DNA of 64,000 nucleotides from Bolinopsis microptera (Eukaryota > Ctenophora > Tentaculata > Lobata > Bolinopsidae), in assembly GCF_026151205.1 (NCBI RefSeq), contig NC_087075.1, positions 9,167,303-9,231,302 of the forward strand. The letters are read 5' to 3'. Made by a program: the position numbers and the translations under genes. This document shows, piece after piece, positions 1-11,954 of this stretch. A model generated the notes under the pieces. It made no database searches. It saw nothing but the letters and a program-made list of their open reading frames with translations, and was not told the DNA's origin. Positions within the stretch are counted from its first letter, which is position 1. Every line of letters starts with the position of its first letter.

Positions 1-582
1 GTCATGCAGACACCATTTCATGATTTTGTTATACCGCATATTTTCAGGATGAGCAGGGATATCCGAGGAAGAAACAGCGTACTTCGTAATTATCTGCTAG
101 TTCTTGAATTACAGCAGGTGGAATTAAGCGTCTTTTGTTAATTCCCTGGATACGCCAGGACAATTGAGCAACAGCTAAACAGGGATATGGATTATGGACG
201 GAGGAAGGGTGGTACAGTCTATAAATGAGACAGATACGGGCTGAGGAGAACAATCTGGTAATCTACTGTAAAGTGGAGGTCAACAGAGAGTACGGGTTAC
301 ATTCCTTAGCAAGGAATGTCTCGACTTTGCCAAACTGTTTATTTAAAATACTTCACGACGAAATCAAAAAGTTAAAGTAAGAGTTAAGTGGGAGAAAGAA
401 GAAAAGTGAAAGTGAAAGTGAATTATGGATAGTTTTTTAGTTTGGTGCTCGCTAGAGTTGACGAGAGAAAAAGAACAGTTCAAAACACGGGGCGTGTTTA
501 ATTGTAAATATTACAGTAAGTATTAAAGTTAAAGTAGTCGGCGGTGTTAATGATGGTGTGAAGTTGAAAGAGTGCATGAAAA
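1..582. other. Unassigned AT-rich DNA, no gene seen
   Basis: No open frame with coding character, RNA gene or transposon end was recognised here. The one short minus-strand frame has no splice signals or recognisable motif. Confidence 0.4.
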
Positions 583-754
583 GAGTAACTTGTCGAGTAA
601 CTTCTTAACTTGTTGAGTAACTTGTTGAGTAACTTGTTCAGTAACTTGTTGAGTAACTTGTTGAGTAACTTGTTGAGTAACTTGTTGAGTAACTTGTTCA
701 GTAACTTGTTGAGTAACTTGTTCAGTAACTTGTTGAGTAACTTGTTGAGTAACT
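583..754. repeat. 12-bp minisatellite
   Basis: About 14 head-to-tail copies of GAGTAACTTGTT, with a few CAGTAACTTGTT variants. The 12-bp period keeps a reading frame open on the minus strand as a QVTQ/EQVT repeat. That is a consequence of the period and not evidence of a protein. Confidence 0.95.
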
Positions 755-1584
755 AGTAAAGTCACTACTCACTAGTTAAGAAGTAAGGATAAGACAAGAA
801 AGATACTAACTACATTCTTTTGGTCGTGTTTTATGAGAACTGCAATCAAAGTTTAGGGTTTTATTAAAGTTTATGGTCTGGTAAAACTTTTTTAGTTTTA
901 GGGTTGTGGTTTGTTCTAGGGATTGGATTTACAGAAAGGGTTGGCTCCTAACTGAAGGTTGTATCAATGATCACATTATGGGGTCAGGAATATTTGGGGG
1001 TTATCAACGTATACTAATCTATCAGGCCTTCTCACCTAATTGCGATGGTTGACTGAGTAGCGGTTGCCATGGTGAACTATACCTAACGTACCAAATACAC
1101 AACAACAACACAGCTCAGAAAAAACATAAAAAGTGCTGAGTGCTGTTAAAATAGACACTTAGTTGTTGAGTAGCTCCCCCAGTTCCCTGGACGCACGGGC
1201 CTCATGTGTCAAATAGTTCACCGGTAGTCTGTGTGAAGTCCCAGGGTAGCAGGACGCTGTTGTTAATGAACAGGGGGAACCAGGAGGGGAACTCCATCAC
1301 CTGGGCTTGTTAGCTAGATTAATAATTATGAGACAGTGTTGCAGTAGGAGGGGGAGGAAGAGGGGGTTTAACATGTAGCTTCATGAGGACACCTGCACAA
1401 CCTAGGTGTCAGGATAGCTTGGTGGAGGGCGGCACTAAGGGCGGCACTTGAGGTGGCACTAGGGCGGCACCTGCCTGTTTAACTATGCGATTAGGTGTTG
1501 CTAACGTAAAGGTAATGTAGTGTGTTGAGGGGCTTCTTTTTGTAGTTCACACGTTGAGGGTGCTTGTCACCTTGCCCATGTGTC
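755..1584. other. No gene seen; short GGCGGCACT repeats
   Basis: Mostly unassigned sequence. Around 1428-1472 there are four loose copies of a GGCGGCACT-type unit. Nothing coding was recognised. Confidence 0.35.
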
Positions 1585-1894
1585 GGACAACAGTTGTCGT
1601 GGAGACTGTTCTTAGGAGACAGATAAAAGTTGTCGTGGAGACAGTTCTAAGGAGACAGATAATAGTTGTCACGGAGACTGTTCTTAGGAGACAGACAACA
1701 GTTGTCGTGGAAACTGTTCTTAAGAGACAGATAACAGTTGTCGTGGAGACTGTTCTTAAGAGACAGACAACAGTTGTCATGGAGACTTTTCTTAAGAGAC
1801 AGACAACAGTTGTCGTGGAAACTGTTCTTAAGAGACAGATAACAGTTGTAGTGGAGACTGTTCTTAAGAGACAGACAACAGTTGTCATGGAGAC
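1585..1894. repeat. 36-bp minisatellite with internal palindromes
   Basis: About 8.5 copies of a 36-bp unit containing GACAACAGTTGTC (an inverted repeat) and CTTAAGAGAC. Copies differ by single bases (AGGAGAC/AAGAGAC, GTCGTGG/GTCATGG). Three overlapping frames stay open on both strands only because the unit is a multiple of three. Confidence 0.95.
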
Positions 1895-2390
1895 AACCAA
1901 ATAACAAAATAAGTGTCCTTATATTAATACTTTACCATGCCTTACAAAAAAGCAAAAGGTCTAGCCAATCCACAACAACGTACACAATAACAAATAATCC
2001 TCAAACTCTCATCGCTTAGAAAATCTTTATGCTTAATTCATATCAAGAACAAAAAACAATCAGTAAGGTCCAACATAAACCAAAAATAAACGAGATGAAA
2101 GGCGTGTTTGTGCGACAGCTGGCGAGGAGTAAACCTAAAGCATATCTCGAGATTATGATTATACTATATACACACTGCATCACCGTCATAACACCTATAT
2201 CCCCGTGATAATATTATATAGTCTATTTTTATGCTTCTTTTTTGTTGGCGCTTAATACAAGCAGGCTGAATTTTGCAATATAAGGTATTTTAATTCAGCA
2301 CCACTTAAAATTCCGACCATCAGATTCTCGGCATGACTTTATAAATAGACAAATATCAAATTAGCGAGGGGTCCGATATTGTAGTTTAAC
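1895..2390. other. No gene seen
   Basis: AT-rich DNA between two minisatellites. No coding, RNA or transposon feature was recognised. Confidence 0.35.
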
Positions 2391-2560
2391 AACACCCTAC
2401 AACACTCTACAACACTCTACAACACTCTACAACACTCTACAACACTCTACAACACTCTACAACACTCTACAACACTCTACAACACTCTTAGAGTGTTGTA
2501 GAGTGTTGTAGAGTGTTGTAGAGTGTAATACTCTACAACACTCTACAACACACACACATG
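2391..2560. repeat. 10-bp minisatellite that switches orientation
   Basis: About ten copies of AACACTCTAC are followed at about 2488 by three to four copies of the reverse complement (GAGTGTTGTA). At about 2526 the array returns to the original orientation. The first junction is almost perfectly palindromic, so the array can fold into a long hairpin. Confidence 0.95.
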
Positions 2561-3718
2561 GCCAGGTTTTTATGTTACAGAAAAGATAGAAAATCCGTCG
2601 ACAAAATCAAAGTGGCAATTTAAGAATTTACAGTTGCAGTCGTTAATCTACATCCCTGAAACTTTGCTGAGAGGGAGGCTATATTTATAACACACATGCA
2701 AACTCGGTGGGTAGGGTGGAGAAAATAAGTGGATTATAGCACACACAAGCTTAGTACTTTAGTAGGTCGAGCTTAGAGTCGCAGCAAATGTCTAAACTTG
2801 GACCATAGGCTAGGTGTATAAATCTTAATATACTGCAACCAATCAGCATCCAGTATTAATCACCATTAACCAATCAGCGTCCAGATTGATCAGTATCACC
2901 CAGGATCACTGTCACGACACAGTACTGGAAGTGAGATTTCTAAAAGAGATACTGACAAGTAACCAGGTCGTCCCAGTTGCTAGAAAACCCTGCTGATTTC
3001 CTATCTGCACTTTAACAACAGTTGATATTAGAGGTTATTGGCCGATATTTCAACACTTAACATGATTGACCTGGTGAATATTCTGTAGAAATCGTACTAC
3101 TACTTTCTAACCCATCGAATATATAAGAGTTTTAATACTTTCAACACTACTATATAACAAATAATTTGAGTAAATGGCATTCAACATGGCCGCTGGATTA
3201 TTGATGACAACTGCTTAAAGACAGACGAAACTATAGTATAAAAGGCTGCGAAGAGTGTGACGAATCGGAATTTATTTATTGTTTTTTCTGAATCTGGTGT
3301 AGTATCATTGCTTCATTGGCTTTATTGAAATGATGAATGGCCCAAACATCGAATATATAAGCTAGGAAATCCTTCACGACCTCTCAATTCGAAAGTACTA
3401 ATTAACAGCAACCAGCTGTACACACACCAACGTATGTTTGCTGACTTTTAGCCCACCCACTATTTGCACAGTACTACAGACACGTGGAGAGAGCTGAACA
3501 GCTTAGTAGCCTTCTTGTAGACAATCAAATAGTATTGCTATGGTAACACTACCTTAAAAGGTATTGCATTCAGCAGCTTGGGCTTATTAACGATTGAACT
3601 GTGTCACTATAAGATCGAGTAATCAAATTCGTAGGATCCTTTGCAATTCAGAAGACTCTTAAAAACTACGTCGCCAAATATAATTTAACAGAGTACTAAG
3701 TAATATACGTTTATACGA
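2561..3718. other. No gene seen
   Basis: Unassigned AT-rich sequence. Around 2835-2905 a CCAATCAGCRTCCAG motif is repeated. A single TGGTAACACTACCTTA copy at about 3541 is related to the repeat that follows. Confidence 0.35.
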
Positions 3719-3980
3719 TCAGTGTTACTATAGTGACACTACCTTATATGGCAGTGTTACTATAGTGACACTACCTTATAAGGAAATGTAAGGTATGATA
3801 AACACTTTTTACGATCGGTATTCAGTAGACTGACTTCCTAGATAAGGTGCTGCAGACAGGGCACCAGATGTTTAGGTACTACAATACCGGGTAGGTCACT
3901 ACCTTATATGGCAGTGTTACTATGGTGACACTACCTTATATGGCAGTGTTACTATGGTGACACTACCATATAAGGAGATA
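3719..3980. repeat. 32-bp repeat in two clusters
   Basis: Units of about 32 bp with core GTGTTACTATAGTGACAC, a near-perfect palindrome, followed by TACCTTATATGGCA. Two clusters occur (about 3719-3782 and 3896-3980), separated by unrelated sequence. Both end in the same AAGGTATGA-like flank, so the cluster itself appears duplicated. Confidence 0.8.
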
Positions 3981-4116
3981 TAAGGTATGACAGACAGCAA
4001 AGAGTACCGGGTAAAGTTAACAGACTCACACGAGCTAATAGCGACTATACAAATGACGGTGGTTGGTTTATTGTGAGTTGTAGAGTAATGTTTGTGTTAG
4101 GAGGAATACCTGTTTA

Positions 4117-4236
4117 CAGGGACAAAAGGAAATCGCGATTTTTCTCATTATTTGCAACAAATTTTATGTATAGTCTGTTAAAAATCGCGGTATCGCGATT
4201 TTTGGGCAAAATAATTGCGATTTTTTTGTGTCCCTG
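4117..4236. mobile_element. hAT-type MITE, family with CAGGGACAAAAGG ends
   Basis: A 120-bp element begins CAGGGACAAAAGGAAATCGC and ends with an imperfect inverted copy finishing in GTGTCCCTG. It is flanked by 8-bp sequences CCTGTTTA and CCTGGTTA (7 of 8 identical), as expected for a hAT target-site duplication. A second copy lies at 37591-37739. There is no transposase, so it is non-autonomous. The open frame across it is incidental. Confidence 0.85.
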
Positions 4237-4244
4237 CCTGGTTA

Positions 4245-6239
4245 GTTCTGAGGATCATTGATTTTAAGGAGGATTTTTCAGACGAACATTTTACTATGGG
4301 GCGAGGAGGGGTTTTTCCATGATATACGCCTCTAAAACCAGAAAGTTTACCTTAGTAACTGTGGTGTTACCCCAGGTATAAACTTAACACGTGACTATAC
4401 AACTCCCGGTAGACACTGTACCAGACATAGGTGGTAAGATTTAGTAGGACCAGGAGCTGTGGTAATCTTCAAAATGCTAAAAATAATAATATTACGTCTA
4501 CAATGCTGTCGAGGGAAAACTTAAAATGCAATAAAATAATATTATGATGTCAAGAGAGAGAAAAACTCCGAAATGTTTTAAAGTCGGGGATTTTTATTAC
4601 AGTTGGGAAATAATGATATTACTTATTCTATGTTGTCGAGAGAAAAATTAAAAAGCTAAATAATAATGATATTACGGCAACTACAAAAAAAACACTGCTA
4701 CGAAATATCTTTAAGTCGGAGATTTTTCATTAAAAAATAAAAAATAATGATATCTCATTGCCAAAAGAAAAAATAAATGCCAAAAACTCTCTTTCAGAAG
4801 AGAACACACTGGTACGAAATAGAAAATTGAGATATTGTTTACCGTGCAGACAGAAGAAGGGAGCGGTAGTAGGTCCATGAAGACCGAACCCATAGAAAGT
4901 TATTAACAGGTTAATCAAAGATAAAGTAGTCTGCAAGGCGAGAGGTTTAACTCTGATGGAGGGGGAAGGGGGGGGGGGGGGGGGGACTTGTTTTTTAATT
5001 ATGAATCGGAAATCGTTAAAAGTGGTCGTAGAAATCGAATAGGAGGCACAATATAAAACTGTTCACGAGTTGAAAGCAACACAAGGAGACATGATAACAC
5101 CAGATTAATACGAATTCGCTGATTAATATTTTCCAGGGTGTTGGCATTGAACACTACTGAATATCGTGTAGGTTTATCATCGGAAATTTAATAATCACAC
5201 GAGTTAGTGGCAAGATTTTTGCCATATTATCGATATCCTGCGGGAGTGAGAATTATACTAACTTACTAACATTTGGAATTGTATATCAGCTGTACCCAGA
5301 TCTTCAATACATCAGAAAATAAGCATAAAGCGTGGTGGAATTGAACGGTTTTGGCGGAATTGAACGGGTTTGACTACCTATAAAATGAAACACTGAAATT
5401 GACTGAAACTTCCAAATGTGATAATTAGTTGATGTAACCATGGTCACTGATGGTGGCTGGAAAGTCTACGTGGGGGTCAATCCCAATTCAGGCTAGAAAG
5501 TGTTTAATTATTAATTATGCCTAATTCCTATGCTGTAAACTATGGTTGCTTTAATATTATTATATCAGATTAACTAATTGTTAAAACGGCCTGAATGACA
5601 ATTAAAATTAAAATAGATGTGCAATGAAGGTGCTATCGAAATTAATTAAAATTTAAATATGCCAAAAACAGGCAACTGGAATGGGCCATAGTTATCAACA
5701 GTCTTCCCTCCTTCAAAATGATTATACGAACATGAGGTGGTTAGAATAACCCCGCCCCCCCCCCCTTCTTACAGTCCTGAAGTTCTGTGCTACCTTAACG
5801 CAGAGTTACGTAAACTATATGGATCATGTCAGGCTTCACAGACTGTTCTAAGTAACTTCATACTTTACTCAGAGACAGTTCCGAGAGTATTCTATCTACA
5901 CCACATTTTAAAATTAGACACGTCTACTGAGGGTTTTATTGTCCTGTTAACTTATTAACTCGGTGAAAAAGTGCAGCGTAGTTCTGAGAAAGTGCTGCAG
6001 TTTGGAGAAACGAAAAGAATTTTAAATGAATTAGCGATAACACGTTTCAGACAGAGTTCCAGATCTAAACAGGAATTTAACATGAAGTATGGCAGAATGC
6101 ATCGTCTGTAACTATGCACTAGATTGTTTAGTCAGCTTGTAAAGCAAAACCGCGGATCAGGAGTACAACAACACCATATATGGTAGAGTTAAACAGGAAC
6201 CTGCACGCTCCCGCACGATGTATGAAGTTGCCGAACAGA
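4245..6239. other. No gene seen; poly-G tract
   Basis: AT-rich sequence with loosely repeated ATAATAATATTAC-type segments at 4480-4760. There is an 18-base G run at 4968-4985 and a C run at about 5753-5765. No open frame looks coding. Confidence 0.35.
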
Positions 6240-7060
6240 AACTCAATTTTAACTTGTCAAACCAACTAACCAAGCTTTCTGTCATCTCCAAATAATCAGA
6301 AGTATTTAGCTAAACCTTCCTGTTATCGTATGGTACATAAACATGGTTGATGTTGAAACGTTATTGATAGTCGACTTGAAAAGCTAGGAGAAGGATCGGA
6401 AGGATTTTGTGAAGCCGTGAATTTATTTAAAGTCTCACTGAATGAGAGAATGATCTCGTTTTAAAAATGTCTGAAGACAAAATGCTATTGGATATTAAAA
6501 GTCACGTTACAATTTCCAACGGTCATACCACTTTATGAACTACAACAAAAATTGTGTCCCTCCCGACGCGTCACATCTAACCAAAACTACTGATTGATTG
6601 TCTAAAGAGTCTAACTAAAACTTTCCTGCCATCGTTTGATACATGATTGACAGTTGACTTGAAAAGTTAGGAGGCGGATTAGTAGCTGACCAGATAAATA
6701 AGAAGTACGTTAAAAAAAAAAAAAAAAAAAACCCGACACGTGTTTTAGAGCAAAACAAAGACTGTTAGTTAAATTAGAAAGCTGGGAGGCAGATTAGAAG
6801 TGTTTGTTACAGCCGTGAACTGTCTCACTTATACTGTCACACTGTTACACTTGTACTGAACTCAAGGATACGAGTCTCCTGTGGAGATACCGCTAGACCA
6901 CGTGACATGACGTCACGGCAGTTGCCACTTTTTACGAGATACTTATTATCATGTAGAGATTCATACTGAAAATAAAGCAGCACGGTACTATGGAACAAAG
7001 GAACATAGGAACATTATTGATAGTTAGCTCGAATAGCTGGGAGGCAAATCAGATGCGTGG
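6240..7060. repeat. Diverged local duplications
   Basis: A motif of the type GACTTGAAAAGCTAGGAG followed by a GGATTAGAAG-like segment and a GCCGTGAA segment recurs near 6375, 6655, 6775 and 7020. The copies are strongly diverged and no coding content is seen. An A-run lies at about 6712-6730. Confidence 0.5.
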
Positions 7061-7490
7061 TAGACCAAACTAGACCGCGACTGTCATATGACGTCACACC
7101 AAGTGACATGACGACACACCACGTGACCTGACGTCACATCACATGTTATCATATAGTGATAAGTCACGTGATTAAAGTAGTGATTCATGTCCAGAGACAC
7201 ACATTCACCCTGTTTGGTTCCCGTAATTACTGTTGAAATCCGGACATGATACTGGTAATATGGTGCTATAGTTTTGTACCTGGAGCCGATAGACTTGGAG
7301 ACGGGAATATTAAATCAGATACTTTATACTTTGTATCTACACTTCTGACAGAAGTTTACCTGGAGCCGATAGACTTGGAGACGGGAATATTAAATCAGAT
7401 ACTTTATACTTTGTATCTACACTTCTGACAGAAGTTTGAACAGACCGTGAGACCGTAACATGACGTCACACCACGTGATATGACGTCATA
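6898..7490. repeat. CACGTGACATGACGTCAC motif cluster
   Basis: Repeated copies of an E-box-like CACGTG joined to TGACGTCA-like cores occur at about 6898, 7066-7145 and 7447-7490. Related clusters are found at 9318-9358, 12988-13090 and 20740-20790. The same composite word recurs at separate loci. Whether it is bound by bZIP or bHLH factors cannot be told from sequence. Confidence 0.7.
7278..7437. repeat. Perfect 80-bp tandem duplication
   Basis: Two adjacent 80-bp copies (7278-7357 and 7358-7437) beginning ACCTGGAGCCGATAGACTTG appear identical. This indicates a very recent duplication, or possibly an assembly artefact. The open frame spanning them carries no recognisable protein. Confidence 0.95.
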
Positions 7491-7676
7491 CCATATGAAC
7501 TTTTGAATCTTGTTATAAGCATCGCTGAGATGAATATTGAACCAGCTCGATCGGCCACTGATCGAATGGACCTCATTAACTAGGAGACGTAAACTAGGAT
7601 CAGGCGCATAACTCTCAGTTATTCAGTTAATACGGTAGAACTATACTAGTGCTAGTAATGTAGATTGTAGTACTAT

Positions 7677-8135
7677 AAGTAGACAACAACAACTCATTTT
7701 TGAACTTAATGGACCTCTTTGTCTCCCACCAGTTAAAAATGACGATGGTCTGGTACTGTGAATTTGGTTTGGGACAAACCAAATCCTGGCTGTCTGCCAA
7801 CGTCTGGCAGTCTGGCAGTCTGCACTTCCCATTCATTGAGAAATTAAGTGGGTTCTAAGATTCACACTTGTACATAACACAAGCTGAAAATGGGGTGTTC
7901 GGACTTCGGCAATAAGCATTCTAATGTTAAATAAATTCAACAGTAGACAAAATATTATTTTTGAACTTAATAGGTCTCTTAGCTTCGCGTTGGTTTAAAA
8001 AGTCTGTCTACCAACTTCTGGCTGTTTGTCAACTTCTTGCTGTCTCTCAATTGGTGAGTCAGCAATGAAGTGAATTTTCAGGTACACAGCTTTGTCCTAT
8101 ACGTTTACAAAACGCAGGCTGAAATTGGGGTGTTG
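7677..8135. repeat. Diverged tandem duplication of about 230-260 bp
   Basis: The block at 7677-7905 and the block at 7944-8135 share GTAGACAA, TTTTTGAACTTAAT, CTGGCTGT and GCTGAAAWTGGGGTGTT in the same order. They are old, diverged copies without coding character. Confidence 0.65.
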
Positions 8136-8770
8136 GATAATGTCCCCAGTGCAGCTATACCCTTGACAACCACAGTACTGTACCCTTGACAACCACCTTC
8201 CAATTCCATCCAATAATCTGATTTCTTGTCACGACACCTAGATGCGTGGCGCGCATGAGCTGCATCTCAGTTAGTTAACATAACGGAACACAAGGTTTTA
8301 ATCAGTATTTTACACGAGGAGCTGTTACTTTTAATGGGGAACATGTTAGTGGGTTTAATTGTAGCAAGAATCCTGTTAAACACATCCTTGTAGGTCTTCT
8401 CAGGCTGGACTATCTTTTCAGAAGAAGCACTAAAGAAGCACCTGCTATAAATTGGCACGATGCAAAATTTTCACGTCGAATTTCCTGACCCTAAACCTTG
8501 GCTGCACGTAATGTAAATGTGGGTGTAGGACTTGAGACTTCGCATTTCTAGTCACGTGGGCGAAAGACTTTTCATTTCGAGTCACGTGGGCCCGATTTTA
8601 CTCGTCAGTCACGTACCTTGATTTTCAGTCGCGTGATTTCTCACTTAAGTTGTCAGTGAGTCTTTTACTTTACTGACTTATCGTGAAGCGTCATTTATAA
8701 ATTTAGTCGGTATTTTAATATCGTGTCTGAAGTATTTACTCCCTCAGCAAGTATAATTTCACCTAAAAAC
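8136..8770. other. No supported gene
   Basis: A 63-codon minus-strand frame (8267-8458) has no recognisable domain. Around 8540-8640 a short TCACGTGGGC-type motif repeats. Nothing else was recognised. Confidence 0.3.
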
Positions 8771-8771
8771 A

Positions 8772-8830
8772 AAGAAAAAGAGAAGAAAAGAGAAGAAAAA
8801 GAGAAGAAAAGAGAAGAAAAAGAGAAGAAG
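8772..8830. repeat. Purine-rich GAAAAGA microsatellite
   Basis: Repeated AGAAGAAAAG units form an all-purine strand about 60 bases long. Confidence 0.9.
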
Positions 8831-9317
8831 ATACACATACTATAATATTATGTGGGTACGACTTCTCTCGTATTAGTTATTACCTTCACTTGGCAGACTT
8901 GTAGAAATTTGGAAGCTTACCTTGGTCCAACTTTTGTGTACATCTAAAAATGCCAGAATCCAGATATGATCCTTACTAAGAGAGGAAAAAAGAAACAAAC
9001 TGACTTATCGCAGGGTAAAGCAACCTATTGTCCGCAAGAGGAACTGATCCTTATATTGGGGCAGTATCCTCTAATATTGTTATCCAGGGTAGTTAATAAT
9101 AAGTTACAGACAGTCACTAGTCACTAATCCTACCTTGATAACTAGTGAGTACTGACTGTTAAATACCAAGATGAGGTTTGGTACAGCTGATAATCGACTA
9201 AAAACGTAGTGACCTAGCGGTTTTTATAATATACCACTCCTTCTTCTTAAAAAAAGTACAAAACTTAAGACAGCCCAGATGCGGGTTATAAGTGCTTAAA
9301 CCCACCTAAATCATCAC

Positions 9318-9358
9318 CACGTGACATGACGTCACACCACGTGACATGACGTCACCAC
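9318..9358. repeat. CACGTGACATGACGTCAC repeat, two copies
   Basis: Two head-to-tail copies of the roughly 20-bp composite motif also seen near 7.1 and 13.0 kb. Confidence 0.85.
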
Positions 9359-9359
9359 G

Positions 9360-11120
9360 TTGCTAAGTGCTTGTACCCACCTGAAACTCGGATCCTCCCG
9401 TCTTGGCATGGGAGAGAGAATCATCCTGAAATTGCACTACTGAACTGACAAGTTCTACTTTATCCTTCTGTGTGATCCACTGTCTAAGTCTTCACTCAGC
9501 AATAATTTGTCGTTAAGGAATGGAGAGTAGAATAACCAGTGTCTCATTCAGGTATCATATCTACCCGACAGTTTCTTCTTCTTCTTTTTCTCCTTCTTAT
9601 GAAATGGCCAGTTTCTGGCTTAAAACCGAATTAAAGGACGTCTCACTAGCACAAGCGCAACGGAAACGAAACACTTACAACGAGCTAAGCGAAAACTAGC
9701 CAGTAGCCAAACTGCCGTTTCCAAAGTTGCAACTCGTCCAGCCTAGCGGTAGGAACGGAAGCAGAACACTAGAGTATAGACGTCAAAGATAAACGATAAC
9801 TGAGAGCTGCACTTCTACAGTAGTTTACCTTACTTCTGAGAGTAAATTGGCCGACTATAAACACTCTCTACTTGGACATTAGGAAGATAAACTCAGGCAC
9901 GTGACGACTCCTCCTTCATTCCAATTACTTAGTTAATTAGTAACTATTAGAGGGAGGGAAAGTGCAGTTACCAGGTAAACTAGATGTAGAACTTGATACA
10001 GGAACTCTGCCAAATGTTGCTGTCTGGCGTGTATTTTGATCTATCTTACTATCTTATCTCTTAGTTTTAACCAGTTGTAATCTCCTTACTGCCTGCAGTG
10101 CACAGTCAGATGTGTTGTAAGCTATTACTCTATTACAGTTTTCTGTCTCAGAACTTCTTTCTTGCTAATTAGTAGCTATTAGAGAGAAGGAAAGTCCAAT
10201 TACCAGGTAAACTAGATGCAGAACTTGATACAAGATAAGAACTTATAGATACAGATACAGGATAAGATATAGGAGCCCTCTATGATATATTTGTTTAGTG
10301 TAGTGTTCTTTTGGTATTTAATATTATACTTAAGTACTAACTATTAAGTTTCGACAGCTAGTGTAATCGATTTATGAATGGGGGGGGGGGGGGGGGGGGC
10401 TCTTCTGACTGAATATTTAAATCATATTTAAATCATGACTGGAAGCGGTTTCAAAAGTAGTAGGGGAACAAAAATAATTGTAGAAAACATAAAACTGAAC
10501 TAGGATAGAAATATAATTTGTAAAATTAAGCATCCTCTATCTCACAGACTTTAAACTTATAACTTTGTAAGCTATGAACGAGATGATGAACCAATACACA
10601 AAGATAAAAAAGGGATTTATAAATCAACTTATAAAATATTGATTATGGGGAAGTCATGTGTCGGTCTAATTGATTTCCGATAGAATTGTGTAAGTTTTCT
10701 TGATAAAGGCGTCCTGGTGATGAAGAAACCACGATAACGAAGGAATAAATAATTGAATAATTATCAATACGTAATTATCAATACCGTAAATGAATCGATC
10801 AATGTTCTCCCTTATTTTATACGAAGGGAAAATAATATCCCTCTCATATCCACAATTTAATCATGATGAATTAGAATCGGGTATTATCTTGTTAATTAGT
10901 ATTTTCACTAATGAAATCATCCTTACTGCCATTGATATCTTATAAATATTAATTTGTATCAGTGAGCGTGGTTACCCGAATAATGCGATCATTCAAGGAT
11001 TAAATAACGAATTAAAATAAAGTTCTCCTGATTGGGCGAATAAATTATTAATATTTGTCTGAATCTGAACTTCTATTATGCTGGAACAGCATTAAATTTA
11101 TCTATTTGATGTTTGAAGCC
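9360..11120. other. No gene seen; diverged duplication and poly-G run
   Basis: Segments at about 9912-10010 and 10155-10240 share CTATTAGAGRGARGGAAAGT and CCAGGTAAACTAGATG, so they are a local duplication. A 19-base G run lies at 10381-10399. The remainder is AT-rich without coding signals. Confidence 0.45.
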
Positions 11121-11136
11121 AAGTAACTTGCACTAA

Positions 11137-11648
11137 CTCGACTCGACTTACTCGACTTAGGGCGGCTTCAACGTCCGAACAGAGATAGTTTTTTTCCAAA
11201 TCTGTCTTTCCAGCATGAGTTTGTTAATCTCCTTACTGTCGTCAACCCCGTGTCCTTCCGAAGGATGTCAATATATGTGAGGTGTGGTCTTCCCCTTCGA
11301 CGATGTCCTTGAAGGGGTTCCCAGAAGAGAAGTTGATGACTCAGAAGTTCTTCATGTCTGGCTAGATGAGCTGCGAGTCTCATCCTCCGTTCAGCTATCT
11401 TATCAGATGCTTTGATGAGGTGTCCATATACCTTGGCGTTAGTCTGCCGCTCTTTCCAGTCTATGTTAAGTGCCATCCTCAGCATTCTCGTATAACATCC
11501 ATCAATACGTTTTGCGAGGGTCTGGCTGACAGTCCATGTTTGATATCACTACGCATATCCGACTTCCATACAAGCTTCATCTGGTGACACGCTCCCCATG
11601 CCTTAGCTTTCCTCACATCATTCCTCATTATTCCTCAAATTATTCCTC
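11137..11648 (-). mobile_element. 5'-truncated non-LTR retrotransposon (RTE-like), copy 2
   Basis: A 512-bp minus-strand insertion is closely related to the copy at 24014-24947. It carries only the C-terminal part of the reverse transcriptase ORF. It is flanked by an 11-bp target-site duplication, ACTTGCACTAA at 11126-11136 and 11649-11659. Its 3' end after the stop codon is a short AAGTCGAG-type repeat, as is common for RTE-type elements. At the truncated 5' end there are about 37 bases of GAGGAATAAT-like repeats not present in the other copy, which could be filler added at insertion. Confidence 0.85.
11168..11610 (-). pseudogene. Truncated retrotransposon reverse transcriptase C-terminus
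   Basis: The reading frame matches the plus-strand copy at 24 kb, with the motifs RMLRMALNIDWKERQTNAKV, RRMRLAAHLARHEE and GHRRRGRPHLTYIDILRKD. These belong to the region after the polymerase domain in many non-LTR elements. The frame is interrupted upstream of residue 1 of the open segment (GCYTRML has become GCYTRML with a stop or shift near 11486), and there is no catalytic domain, so it is dead. After LRKDTGL the sequence reads TTVRRL where the other copy has DDSKEI, which marks a one-base frameshift. Confidence 0.8.
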
Positions 11649-11724
11649 ACTTGCACTAAAAACCCGGTAATTCGCATTAAATACCCCCATTTAAAGGATT
11701 AATTAATATAAATGTAAAACACAT

Positions 11725-11935
11725 GTTAACCTATGATGAGATGTCCTTATAGAAATAGGTAGGAAACTCCTCAGCTCGAAGGTCCCTGACCCACAACTCC
11801 TAGAAGAGGAGGTGGAGGTTGTGGAGCCGGTCCTCCTGAGGGAGGTTCGTTCCGTTCGTAGCTCTGTGAGCTTGTCCAGCGGCTCTGTCGAGCCTGTTGT
11901 ACTGCTGCAGTGTGCTCTCTTTTGGTTGTACGGGA
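11725..11935 (-). pseudogene. Possible decayed coding trace
   Basis: On the minus strand one frame reads as plausible protein (…LQQYNRLDRAAGQAHRAT… then …ELWVRDLRAEEFPTYFYKD…), with one in-frame TAG between the halves. The TAG is preceded by a pyrimidine-rich stretch (CTCCACCTCCTCTTCTAG), so it could instead be a 3' splice site before a terminal exon. GC content is higher than the surroundings. No family was recognised. Either an exon or a relic of a retroelement is possible. Confidence 0.25.
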
Positions 11936-11954
11936 TCATTTAGAATAGAGAGTG

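Noticed and set aside
1547-1907. Three overlapping open frames on both strands
   Set aside because: They are products of the 36-bp minisatellite.
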